Positions 1 to 10,303 of a stretch of DNA of 64,000 bases are shown here, piece after piece. Origin of the DNA: Sodalis ligni. GTDB taxonomy: Bacteria; Pseudomonadota; Gammaproteobacteria; Enterobacterales; Enterobacteriaceae. Position 1 is the stretch's first letter; the number at the start of each line of letters is the position of its first letter. The notes under the pieces were generated by a model that was not told the origin of the DNA, made no database searches, and saw only the letters and a program-made list of their open reading frames with translations. The stretch spans positions 3,968,337 through 4,032,336 of the forward strand of contig NZ_CP075169.1 of the NCBI RefSeq assembly GCF_016865525.2, in the 5' to 3' direction. The translations under genes and the position numbers were made by a program.

Positions 1-79
1 GCCCCACCTGAGGATATTTACTATATACTTCATCATTTTCCACATAGAACCAGCTTATAATATAATCCATTATTTGCCC

Positions 80-1379
80 CTAATTGTTTTGAATGCCTTT
101 TAAATTTTCATGATCATGTTTTAATAATTTGAACGCATTTAGTGGCAATAACCAAAAGGATGTTAACAAATTGACCATGATTAGCCCTAGCAGTAAATAG
201 GATAATGGAAAAGCATGGTTAAAATTTAAAAGTATAAATGCATATAAGAATCCAATAAATGCCTCTAACATTAATATTTTAGCTAATTGATAGAAAGCAC
301 CTAATCCCATCATAATCACAGTTGTCGCTTGAACAAGACAAATCAATAAAAACTGTACACCGATTAAAAACAGCTTGATAAACCTAGCTTATAAACACCT
401 GAAGTCCAAAGAGAAAATATCTTGGTGCCAAATAAGCTAATGAAAAATAAAACACTTAGTCCATATAATAAGTAAAATAAATAAAGTTTCTTATATATTT
501 GCTTAACCCAAAATGTTTGTTTTCAGTCAACGCAGTTTTAATATAGGCCACATTGGCTGACTAATCATAGTTAGCACACTGCCTAATAATGCGTAAGCAC
601 GAAATATTAGGCTAACCTCTCCCGATACGGTGCTTCCAACCTTTTCAAGGCATAGTATAACGATCGCCTGCTGTGAAATTAATACTGACATTTGCATAAA
701 TAAAACGATCCACTATTTCTGATAAATTCCTTTATAAACTGACTACCTAAGATGGCGAATTTCATCCCCACTCTTTTAATTACTAATCCAGAGTTAAAAG
801 CTTACTAAGCACAATCCCGCTCTGGCTCACTAAAAATACAACTGCTACAACTTTATGATCAAAATATAACCAAGCTAAGTATATTGCGAGCATATTTATA
901 CAATTCGCAAATGCAAAATTAATATTATTAATATGCTGACGTTGTTGCCCTTGATTGATGGCATCACCAATCGAAAGGATTATACTTAAGGAAAACACGA
1001 CATATGCGCACCAAAATAATGCTGAATTATCTTCTGAAAAATGATTGAATGTGGAGCTAAAAAGGTTGTAAAACAATAAATACAAGGCTCATCGCCAGAA
1101 ATATAACCGCCAAAATTAGTGATGCCATAAAGTAGGCATTTGGTAACTCCGAACTACGCCGATTATCAGCTGCTAAGCTAATGATCGTTGGTGCAATTCC
1201 CAAAGACAACAATGATAGCCATGTTGAAAACCCAGTATAAGCTAGGAATAAGCCGAAATCTGATTTTCCTAACATATGGACTATGATTGGGATTGATACG
1301 ACCTGAAATGTCACTCCTGAAATCTTTGAAAAAGAGAGCTTATAATTGCAAGTCCGAGAACTTTTCTAGTATTTACCAT
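80..1379 (-). pseudogene. wzx: Wzx-type polysaccharide flippase, degraded
   Basis: This is the remnant of a polytopic polysaccharide repeat-unit flippase. An ATG at 1379 opens with MVNTRKVLGLAIISSLF, hits a stop after about 23 codons, then resumes in another frame with TFQVVSIPIIVHMLGKSDFG, the typical N-terminus of Wzx/MATE-like exporters. Hydrophobic fragments follow at 783-1085 and 80-346 in different frames. The total span of about 430 codons equals a full-length flippase, so decay is by small indels rather than large deletion. It lies downstream of wza-wzb-wzc in the same direction, as expected in a Wzy-dependent capsule locus. It cannot make a working protein. Assignment to Wzx rests on hydrophobicity, N-terminal pattern and context. 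Confidence 0.7.
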
Positions 1380-1438
1380 TTTTTACACTTACAGTAATAT
1401 TACTTAAAAGAAAAGTGCTACACCAACCTTTGACCTTA

Positions 1439-3596
1439 TTACGATTTATATGAATATGGTTCATATGTATAACCGTAGCTATAATATGCAGCAGCACGTC
1501 TGACAATTGCATTAAGAATCACTCCTTTTACTTCAATACCACTTTGCATAAATCTATTTGCACTTATCTCAACTTCTTTAACCGTATTTTTTCAAACCTA
1601 GCAACCAACAATACAGAACCACTTTGTTGACCAATTATTGCAGCATCAGTAACGGCTAAAATTGGTGGAGTGTCAATCAGGACAATATCGTATTTTCCCC
1701 AGCCCATATTAATAATTCTGATAATTTTTTGCAATAAAAGTTCTGCAGGATTTGGTGGTATTTGCCCCTTGGAATAAAATCTAGGTTTTCAACACCTGTC
1801 TGCTTCAATGAGTTTTCGAAATCAATTTTTCCTACAAGTATGTCAGAAAGTCCATTTTCCCATGTTGTCCCCATAATAGCATGACTGTAGCCCTTTCGCA
1901 TATCCGCATCAATTACTAATACTTTTGTCCACCTTGGGCAAGAACTGCCGCCAGATTCATACTCACAAATGTCTTACCTGTTTCAGGACTTGCCCCAGAA
2001 ATTACCAAAACATTATTTTTGCTTCTAGCATGGCAAAGTGAAGACTTGTGCGTAGACTGCGAATAGCTTCTATGGCAAGATCTGCTGGATTACCTGTTGC
2101 TAATAATACATCTGAATCAATATTTTTGATCTTCCTCTACTTTTTCATGCAATAATCTATTTTATTTAGTTGCCACTCTGATAATGGAATACTTGCATAA
2201 ACACTGAGACCTACTCTTTCAAGATCTTCAGGTCGTTCGATAGCCTGCCTGAACATAGTTTTCACGATGACATATATAGATGACAATAAAAACCAAATAT
2301 GAAACTTCCAACAGTTATTAAAAGCTTTTGTGGCTTAATTGGCTTATCGAATGTGATAGCATGATCTACTATTCTTACATTACCCACTGTACTTGCTTTA
2401 TTAATGCTCAATTCTTGTTGTTTATTGAGCAATTGCATATATACTTGCTGACCAGCTTGAACATCTCTTGTTAAGCGCAATATTTCTTGTTGTGTCTCTG
2501 GCATTGCGTTTACTTTTTGTTTAGACTCGCTTTCTCATCTTCAAGAGTTTTCTCTTTTCTAATAAAGCTCTATAAGCTGGATGTTCTTTTGTATATAGTT
2601 TCGAAATTTCAGCTTCACGGAATGTTAACTCATTAAGTTGTGCATCAACGGCAACCATAGTATCTAGTACTGATTTTGCCTCAAGTGTTAAATCAACAGA
2701 GTCTCTTTGTTGGCGATAAGTATTGAGCTTACTCTCAGCCTGATCGAGATTACTTTTAATATTAGGTAATTGTTGCTCTAAGAATGCTAGACTCTTCGCA
2801 GCTTCTTCTGATTTACGTTCTACATTCTGTTCTAGATAATTATTACTGATGCTATCAAGAATTTTTGAGTCAGCATTCTATTCTGACCAGTTAAAGTAAG
2901 CGATAGTATACCTGTGTCTTTTCCTTTATCGACAATATCTAAATCATCATATAAATCGTTATACGTATCAATCACTGCATTCTTTCTGATGACAAAAGAG
3001 TCACCTTGTTTTCCTTTAATATCACTAATTAATATACTGACATTTTTTGCACTACTCTCTCACCAACGCTCCCGACCAAGATCTCATCGCCGTTATAACT
3101 TAACCTAAATTTTTATTAGTTAATATATCCAGAGTGAGATCTTTTCCTAAAAGTTCTGGAGGTACGAAAATACTTGAAAGAGCAATCTCTTGATCATTGC
3201 TGTGCCCTCTTAGGGCAGCTATTCCCTTTCAATAATAGGAAAATATTTAGGTTCGGCATAATCATCTAATTGAAGATCATCAATTGTTTTACCTAGAACC
3301 ATTCTAGAGCGTATAAGCTCTATTTCTGTAGCTGATATGGGTTGGGATGAAGGAAGAAAACGAGTAATATCATTTATCAGCGCATTACCTGTATTTTGTT
3401 CAACTTGAATAAGTGCAGTAGCGCGATAAACTGGTGTTGCCAGTAATGCATAAACAACACCTAACACAGTAATAAAACTTGTGCACGCTATAATAAGCCA
3501 TCGATTATCAACAAGAGCACCTAATAAGCGTTTAAAATCGACATCATCTTGTTTGTCTTGTTCTGACGAAATTCTATTATTTCCAGTCATTATCAT
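1439..3596 (-). pseudogene. wzc: Wzc tyrosine autokinase, degraded
   Basis: This is a remnant of the inner-membrane co-polymerase and BY-kinase that controls capsule chain length. The N-terminal Wzz domain with its first membrane helix is readable at 3219-3596. The proline-rich second membrane region (KPIKPQKLLIT) lies at 2262-2504. A Walker A-like segment (GASPETGKT) is near 1990, and kinase fragments continue to 1677. The C-terminal tyrosine cluster (AAAYYSYGYTYEPYSYKS) still reads cleanly up to the stop at 1439-1441. The span of about 719 codons matches full-length Wzc, but at least five frame changes separate the pieces. It follows wzb by only a few bases. Identity is very secure, and so is loss of function. 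Confidence 0.9.
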
Positions 3597-3602
3597 ACCT
3601 AA

Positions 3603-4035
3603 TTATTGGCTTAGAATCTTGGCCCATTTCAAAGCATTTATATCCAGAGCCTTATGAACATACTCAAAAGCTTCTATGCTTTTCTTATAAGGATCGGAAA
3701 TTTCGAGTTTTTCAGACCAATGCCCAAACAACATAATTTTCCCTCTAACTTCGGGAACCATATCACAGATAATAACAATTTGTTTTTTCCATTACCAAGA
3801 TAAGGTCGTTAGATAAACATAAATCTTTATTTATCTGTTTAGCTTTATGCCCATCGAGAGAAAGTCCATTTCGTTTTGCGACGCTAACTGAATTAACATC
3901 CGCCGGGTGATCAATTAATGCATTAACGCCAGCAGATATGATCTCCTTTGAAGGTAAGTATCTTCTGAGTAGACGCTCTCCTACAGGCGAACGACATATA
4001 TTTCCTACACAAACAACTAATATTGAATCAAACAT
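3603..4035 (-). pseudogene. wzb: Wzb low-molecular-weight protein-tyrosine phosphatase, one frameshift
   Basis: Wzb is the cytoplasmic phosphatase that dephosphorylates Wzc. The ATG at 4035 gives MFDSILVVCVGNICRSP, containing the CX5R catalytic P-loop. Frame is lost near 3785 after LILVMEK, and the rest (IICDMVPEVRGK ... DPYKKS ... AKILSQ, stop 3603-3605) is intact in another frame, including the DPY motif that carries the catalytic aspartate. Removing one A from the run after the MEK codons restores a 143-residue protein, the normal family length. So the only lesion seen is a +1 insertion in an A homopolymer. It sits between wza (2-bp gap) and wzc. It could be a real mutation or a base-calling error, but its neighbours are clearly dead. 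Confidence 0.9.
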
Positions 4036-4037
4036 TG

Positions 4038-5169
4038 TCAATTCAAATCCTGTATATTCTTTCCGGCCTGGGAAATATCATAAATTCCTGCGATGGTTGG
4101 GATTAGCTGACTAATAACACGATTCCATCTTGCAATTGGTGCCGCCGTGACATAAACAACATCATATGGCTGTAGCTGGAATTCCGTCCCCATGACTAAG
4201 GCAGTAGCATCAGAAGCATCCAATTGATAAATATTAGCTATTTTCCCACCTTTAGGCCCGTGTATTGGTCGAATGACGAAGATACCTTTCGCGTTAGAAA
4301 CTGACTGATCCACACCTCTGCATTTCCCAATGCCTCTGTCAATGTCATACCGGAACGATCCATCTTAAGTGTGGCTTGCTTTGTGACTTCCCCATAACAA
4401 AACCTTGAGTTCATCATTGCGCGGTATGAAAAGAATATCTCCAGGGTATAATAGATGGTTCTGAGTTAAATCGCCATTCTGCATTAACGCCTGTAAAGAC
4501 AATCGCTGGTCTTTACCATTGTGCGTTAGTACGATATTTCTCCAGTCCGCAAATTCTGTAATGCCCCTGCATTATTTATTGCATCAAGTACTGTTAATGG
4601 GACATTAGTTATAGCTTGCTGACCCGATTTTGTCACCTCACCTGTAACATAAGCCTTTTGCGATCTAAATGCTGCGATACTTACATCGACTTGGGGACTT
4701 TCGATATACTGAGCTATACGATTAGTGATTTCATCACGAATTTCTGCAACAGTGCGTCCAACTACTTTTACTTTACCGATATAAGGATAAAAATAGTACC
4801 ATCTGCATTAACCCAGTTCCCTGCATCACTGGCGCTGCGATAGGTCCCAGCAGGCGTAGTCAGTTCCGGGTGATCATATACTGTTATGGTCAATATATCA
4901 CCCACACCAACGCGGTATTCATATCGTTGTAGATCTTGATCAAGAGTTAAATTTGTTTGTGAAATTAGCGGCTTAGGCCGCATTTCCTCAACTAATTTTG
5001 GCGTTAATGGATACACATTCACAAATTGACTGATATCAATATTGGAATCATCCTGTTTTATTACCGTTTTATCATTTGTAGACAAATGCATACCGGGTAC
5101 AACCGTACAACCACTGATCAAAGAAATAGACACCAAAAGCGGCATCAACTTAAGTTTTGTTGTCATCAT
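4038..5169 (-). pseudogene. wza: Wza outer-membrane polysaccharide export lipoprotein, degraded
   Basis: Wza forms the octameric outer-membrane channel for capsule export. The first 125 residues read well from ATG 5169: a lipoprotein signal ending LISGC, then the polysaccharide-export domain (YEYRVGVGDILTITVYDHPEL). Frame is lost near 4785 at a T run. The following sequence can be followed through several frames (for example [20 protein letters not shown]) to an intact C-terminus at 4038-4313 ([20 protein letters not shown]). At least four indels are visible, several in homopolymers. The span of about 377 codons equals the family length. It is the first gene of the locus downstream of a JUMPStart element. 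Confidence 0.9.
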
Positions 5170-5179
5170 TGAGTTATCG

Positions 5180-5434
5180 TCACTCTCGTTGTTGCTCGGC
5201 TAAAAAGCGTATCCATGTCTTTGATACCGCCTTCCGAAAGGGGGTTAATGCCAAAAGGTCCCAAAACATCGCGCTATGTGTCCAGGTACGTCGGTTGCAA
5301 GGGTTGTTCCGTGTCATCGCCTCACATCTCTTAAGAAGGTCATCCACTGTAAAGATACAACTACTTGAGCAAATATAGCTGAAAAATACAACTATAGAAC
5401 TTATCATTATGATCCTGTTTGATCTGGCGCTCAA
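5180..5434 (-). CDS. small ORF with signal-like N-terminus, function unknown
   Basis: An 84-codon frame lies in the leader between the JUMPStart element and wza, ending 10 bp before the wza start. After an internal methionine (residue 9) it has a hydrophobic stretch (MIISSIVVFFSYICSSSC-like) that could be a signal sequence or lipobox region, followed by a polar, Cys- and Trp-containing tail. I do not recognise a family. It may be a real small exported protein, the shifted remnant of a larger first gene, or chance. No strong ribosome binding site decides the start. Confidence 0.3.
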   Translation of the reverse strand: MSARSNRIIMISSIVVFFSYICSSSCIFTVDDLLKRCEAMTRNNPCNRRTWTHSAMFWDLLALTPFRKAVSKTWIRFLAEQQRE

Positions 5435-5713
5435 GCACGTCAGCGCTTGGCGGAAGTATTATCGGTAGGAAGGAAAGAAGCTTTAGTTATGGATTGACTT
5501 TGTCCGGCCTTCACTGCGATTGCGACATAACTTAATGAGGACGGTTCAGCGCAATCACTCAAACACCGATTATAATTTTATAAGCCACTGAAGCGGCTTT
5601 GCTGTGATGTGCAACACATCATGCAGGCGTGCCAAAAATGAGTAAACATGTTCTGATTTTGCAGCAAACCGTAACGGCTTTGTTGATTTCAGTGCGCGTC
5701 AATGATGCCGAGA

Positions 5714-5751
5714 CACGCTACCGCCCTTGGCTTGCAGCTACCAATGCGCAC
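5714..5751 (-). promoter_or_regulatory. JUMPStart element with ops (RfaH recruitment) site
   Basis: Read on the minus strand, this segment has the JUMPStart architecture: GGTAGCTG, a short linker, AAGCCA, then GGGCGGTAGCGTG. The last 12 bases (5714-5725) match the ops core GGCGGTAGCGT at which RfaH is loaded onto a paused RNA polymerase to suppress termination in long surface-polysaccharide operons. It lies about 545 bp upstream of wza and points toward it. This confirms the locus as a former capsule/EPS operon. The element is nearly intact although every gene it would serve is broken. Confidence 0.9.
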
Positions 5752-5952
5752 TCATCATTTCTCAAAAACTGCCTATCGTTGTTGCTTTGCTTCAGGCGCT
5801 ATCGCCCGAACAGTGTTAGCTTTGTCACAAATCCATTCGGCCTTAGCATTTTTTATTCAAAAAACACTATTGGCACAACATATGCCTCATCATTGTTATA
5901 CTAATTATTAATTATCTCTTTACAAGGTTTCCATGTCCACTGCCCTGAGTTT

Positions 5953-5966
5953 TAGGAATAAGACTA
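5953..5966 (-). promoter_or_regulatory. possible RcsAB-like box
   Basis: On the minus strand the sequence is TAGTCTTATTCCTA. The right half matches the RcsAB box used upstream of colanic-acid-type operons (consensus near TAAGAATATTCCTA). The left half matches poorly, giving about 11 of 14 by eye. Its position about 200 bp upstream of JUMPStart is where an Rcs site would be expected. This is weak evidence. Confidence 0.25.
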
Positions 5967-6334
5967 CCCGTTTCGGTAGAAGCGACCGATGCAGAAGGGT
6001 GTTTTACTTACTAAAAATGGACATTTATTGCTGGATCTCCTTGAGAAATAACAAAAACTTATTACATAGCCTCTTTTGGCCTGTTAAAGCTGCATGGCAT
6101 AAGGTTTTTTTTAAATCAAGTTCAGAATAATTAATATACAAACCATTCATTAAGATTTACTTGTAGCCAGTTACAAATCAACAAATGAACTTAATTATTT
6201 TGTCATTTGTCTTTCATGGTGTTCGAAATCGATTAAAAATTGCTCATTTTTTGATTAAGCAATTATTGAGTTTTCTTAGGTTAACTCCCATCATTCCCTT
6301 CTGAACTGCTAATACATAAGGTAAAACGCCGATT

Positions 6335-7910
6335 ATGGAATGGATCGCCGATCCGACAATCTGGGCCGGTCTGGCAACGCTGATAGTGCTGGAGCTGGTG
6401 TTGGGCATCGACAATCTGGTGTTTATAGCCATTCTGGCGGAGAAGCTGCCGGCGGGTCAGCGCGATCGCGCCAGGCTAGTGGGATTGGCCCTGGCGCTGG
6501 TGATGCGTTTATTGCTGTTGGCGTCCATGTCGTGGCTGGTCTCCCTGACATCCCCCCTGTTTACCGCCCTGGGGCACCCCTTTAGCCCGCGTGACCTGAT
6601 CATGCTGGCCGGAGGTATCTTTCTGATCTTCAAAGCCACCATGGAGCTCAATGACCGGCTTGAGGGCAGTGACGATGAATCGGAATCGGAACGCAAAGGA
6701 GCGCGGTTCTGGCCGGTGGTGGTGCAGATCGTTATTCTGGATGCGGTGTTTTCCCTGGATTCGGTGATTACCGCCGTGGGCATGGTGGATCATCTGGCGG
6801 TAATGATGGTGGCGGTGGTGGTGGCCATCGGCGTGATGATGCTGGCCAGCAAGGCCCTGACCCGCTTTATCAATGCTCATCCCACCATTGTTATCCTCTG
6901 TTTGAGCTTTTTGCTGATGATTGGCTTTAGCCTGGTGGCGGACGGCTTCGGTTACTCTATTCCGAAGGGTTATCTGTATGCCGCCATCGGATTCTCCATC
7001 GGGATTGAATGTCTTAATCAGCTGGCGCAGTTCAACCGGCGGCGCTTTTTATCTTCCTCGGTGCCGTTGCGCAAGCGCACCGCCGAGGCGGTGTTGCGTA
7101 TGCTGAACGGTAAGCACGAGGAGGCGGAGCTGGATGCCCAGTCCTCGTCGTTAATCGCCGACAACGAGGGAGAAGGCCAGGAGGTCTTCAACGAGCAGGA
7201 GCGGCGCATGATTGAGCGGGTGCTGGGCATGGCCCAGCGCGCCGTCAGCAGCGTAATGACTTCTCGACATGATATCGAGCATATCGATTTACGCGATCCG
7301 TCGGATAAAATCGTTTCCTTGCTGGAAAACAACCAGCACACCCGGCTGGTGATTACCGAGGATTCAGCCTCCAATGAGCCGCTGGGGGTGGTGCATGTGA
7401 TTGATTTGTTGACCCAGCAGCTGCGTCAAGAGCCGTTGGATATCCGCTCGCTTATTCGCCAGCCGCTGGTGTTTCATGAGCAGTTGTCGCTGTTGCTGGC
7501 CCTTGAGCAGTTCCGCGAGGCCCATACCCATTTTGCGTTTATCGTCGACGAATTCGGTTCGGTGGAGGGGATTATTACCCTGAGCGATATCATGGAGACC
7601 ATTGCCGGTAATTTGCCGCTGGAGAATGAAGAGATGGATCCGCGCCATGATATACAGCAGCACGACGACGGTACGCTGATTGTCAACGGTTACCTGCCGC
7701 TGGAGGATTTGGCGGGGTATATCGATATTTCACTGGCCGAACGGCGGGAGTATCACACTCTGGCAGGATTATTGATGGAGCATAGCCAAACCATCCCCAG
7801 GTGGGGACCGGATTGCTATCGATAATTACCTGTTCGACATTCTGGAGGTAGAGAGTCACCGGATTCTGAAAGTGCTGATTTCCCAGGTCTCCCTACGGCA
7901 GGATAGTTGA
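6335..7910 (+). pseudogene. yegH: YegH: TerC-type membrane protein with CBS/CorC domains, 3' frameshift
   Basis: The first 480 codons are intact. An N-terminal TerC integral-membrane domain ([11 protein letters not shown] and [16 protein letters not shown], about residues 15-200) is followed by paired CBS domains (about 290-420) and the start of a CorC/HlyC domain. At about 7797-7810 the frame slips and stops early at 7825. A shifted frame carries the expected end ([20 protein letters not shown]...) to a TGA at 7908-7910. With the slip repaired the protein would be about 524 residues, close to the E. coli homologue. Only the CorC tail is affected, so partial function is conceivable. It lies convergent to asmA in the ancestral order, now separated from it by an islet. 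Confidence 0.85.
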
Positions 7911-7918
7911 CACCCCAT
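7901..7918 (+). repeat. left copy of 18-bp direct repeat bounding the AT-rich islet
   Basis: The sequence GGATAGTTGACACCCCAT overlaps the last codons and stop of yegH. The same 18 bases occur at 10079-10096 with one mismatch (T to A at position 7). The pair encloses about 2.2 kb of foreign-looking DNA between yegH and asmA, which are direct neighbours in E. coli. Confidence 0.75.
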
Positions 7919-8109
7919 ACTGAAAATCTTAATCAAGGCAACGTAACCTGTTATGAAATGTTATTCGCCGGAGTGTAAGGCCGCTGAATTCCGGCGCACA
8001 TAGCAGATCAATCGTAATCCCCGACAATTCCGCCCTTAAATTTTATTAATAATATTAGAAACGATAATCTCAGCATGGTTTTAAATATCATTGAAATAAG
8101 AGTCGGAAT

Positions 8110-9964
8110 ATGATATCAATGATTTTATCAAGAAATCAAATACAAAGATTGATTATAAAATGCGTGATTACATTTCTATAACATGGGCACTTTTATCTGC
8201 ATCATTTACCATAATATCAATGGCCGGCATTGGAGTATTTTTATCTCAAAACTTTCAATTAAAAAATGTCAGATTTAGAATTATTTATATCGGCAATTTT
8301 AATTGGAATGGCTTTTCATTTTATATAATGTTTTGGCATCATTAAAAATTTTTAAGTATGATTTGGTGTTTTATTTAAAAATTTTAGGCTTGATAATTTT
8401 TTCAGATTCTTTATCAAAAATGTTTATGAGATAAAAATTAAGGCGCGTGATAATCATTTTTGATTTTATCATTTTTGTTTTATTTTTATTTTTACTTTAA
8501 GTACAATTAGCAATGTGCTTATACATAGTGATGCATACAAGTATAATTTGGCTTTTCCTTGGTTAATGTCTGTAACAGGTCATTTAGTCGATAATGATAC
8601 TTTCTTCCACAATGGTACATATATTCCATTTGATATATTATATCTTAGCGTAGCAGACTTAAGAGTTCTGCTTTATCGACCTGATTTAATCGATAAATTA
8701 AAACTCTTTGACTCCAATGCCGCTTTTTACTTCCATTATCAATCTATATGTTATCAAGACGACTTGAAATTTCGAAAAACGCTTCTCTTTTGGCTGCTTT
8801 TTCAATCCTAACAATAGGAAGTATTACCAATTGGGGAAATATAAAAATGATATTTTCTCATCGGCAATTGGAGTTTCATCTATATGTTTCATACTAATCG
8901 CCAGTAAAACAAAAGATTATAAAATTCTTTTTAGCTTCATTTATTTCTGGCTGGGCTGTAAGCGTAAAATTGACTAATGCCGTAATTTTAACTCTACCGT
9001 TTATTTACTTATATTTAAGTGGCGTTTTTAGTAAAAGGCATGTATTGATCAGTATATCCATAGGTCTTTTACCATTGATTCCTTGGATGTTATATTCATA
9101 TCATGGAACAGGGAGTCTGATTGCACCTGAGTTTATAAAACTTTCTCCAGAAATGACCTACTGGTGGGGTGTCCGTGATGCTAATGGCCTGCCACATGGC
9201 ATTATTACAGCTATAAAATATTTCGTGCCAATATTGATTGGTTCTTATAAAATATCGGGAAACGATAGCATTGGTATTTTTGTTTAATATCCATATTTGT
9301 ATCTTTTATATACATCCTGCGGATTTTATATTTAAAAGAATTCAATATAAACTCGATTATTTTAATGTCAGTGATGTTATGGTTTTTATATTTTATATGA
9401 TGAGATACGATAACAGATTTCTTTCTCGATATATGATAGCATCATTTGTGATATTTATAATATATGCAATCTATTTTCTAGAGTATTTATCAGGAGAATA
9501 TAGCAAGTTGTTAGCGCTTTTTTATGGGTATCCGTCGCTTATTTCTCTTCCAACCAAGATAATATTGGGCGATTAAATGATATTGCTAAAATTCTAAATA
9601 TCAGCAGAATGCAAGAACAAAAATCTCTGCACTTGACAAATATGAAGAACCCTATAAATATCTAAATACAATAAGAAAAAGGAGAAGCAGTTGCTATCAA
9701 TGATCATACGGTATTATTTGTTACTCCCCATTTTATAACCTAAACCCGCTCCATGCCTTCAAATTGAATCTATATCGCATGAGTCATGCATGAAATCAAA
9801 GAATATATTGAACAGCAAAACATAAAATATTTAATTTTCAAAAAATACATTCTTGGGGCTATGAAAATATAAATGATTACATTATGAAATGTACTGAGTT
9901 GGTAAAACCCTTTGATAATGGCAATTTAAATTTACTAAGCGTAAAAGAAAACTGTAACGTTTAA
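8110..9964 (+). pseudogene. polytopic membrane protein (possibly GT39-like glycosyltransferase), degraded
   Basis: This AT-rich stretch reads as one ruined gene of about 615 codons. The start is probably the ATG near 8110. Hydrophobic segments (YISITWALLSASFTIISMAG) are followed by a loop with HSDAYKYNLAFPWLMS at 8515-8811, more membrane segments at 8970-9570, and a soluble C-terminal part (KYEEPYKYLNTIRKKGEA, NINDYIMKCTELVKP) ending at TAA 9962-9964. At least six frame changes are visible. Many membrane spans plus an extracytoplasmic loop resemble lipid-linked sugar transferases of the GT39/GT83 kind, but no catalytic motif is clear, so the function is a guess. Base composition is unlike the GC-rich flanks, pointing to acquisition. 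Confidence 0.55.
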
Positions 9965-10303
9965 ACGGTACGACGCTGAGATATGCATTTAGCACTGCGG
10001 AGTACAGAAATAAAATCTATCGCTGGCCTAAAAGAGATTTTCAGCGTAAATGGGCGGCTCCGCTAATCAGCCTCTAATGGATAGATGACACCCCATCGAA
10101 TGCTCTAATTGAGCGAGCGCGGGGTCACGGTATGAATCCATTTCACCAGACCGAAAAGCCTATGTACTGTAACCGGCTTGCAATGCCACGTTGCCAATCG
10201 AGATAGAGCGGGTAATAGCCCATGGACCGGCACGTTAGAACGGTTAGACGGTCCGATCCGGTCTTGTATTCAATCCATGGGTTCCCCGTTGCACATGCAG
10301 CTG
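9965..10303 (+). other. islet right end and unexplained junction
   Basis: From 9975 to 10077 one frame reads TLRYAFSTAEYRNKIYRWPK..., ending LISL and TAA at 10075-10077. It looks like the C-terminus of a lost protein I cannot name. The right direct repeat follows at 10079. Between 10097 and 10303 (3' end of asmA) I see no gene. A minus-strand reading with LDWQRGIASRLQY could be a transposase or other coding scrap, but it is too short to call. Confidence 0.35.
10079..10096 (+). repeat. right copy of 18-bp direct repeat bounding the AT-rich islet
   Basis: The sequence GGATAGATGACACCCCAT matches the 3' end of yegH (7901-7918) at 17 of 18 positions, in the same orientation. It lies two bases after the TAA that ends the last coding scrap of the islet. 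The arrangement is what site-specific insertion next to yegH, or duplication by a mobile element, would leave. Confidence 0.75.

Larger units (their letters stand above)
5435..6334. other. intergenic control region between wza and yegH
   Basis: This roughly 900-bp AT-rich stretch has no convincing gene. It holds the JUMPStart element (5714-5751, minus), a 7-bp-stem perfect hairpin at 5605-5621 (TGATGTG-CAA-CACATCA) in the transcribed capsule leader, and a possible RcsAB-like box at 5953-5966. The open frames on the plus strand here overlap these signals and lack protein-like composition. The yegH promoter presumably lies in 6140-6330. Confidence 0.5.

Noticed and set aside
5933..6130. 65-codon plus-strand ORF upstream of yegH
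   Set aside because: No ribosome site, atypical residue composition, and it overlaps the candidate regulatory region of the capsule locus.
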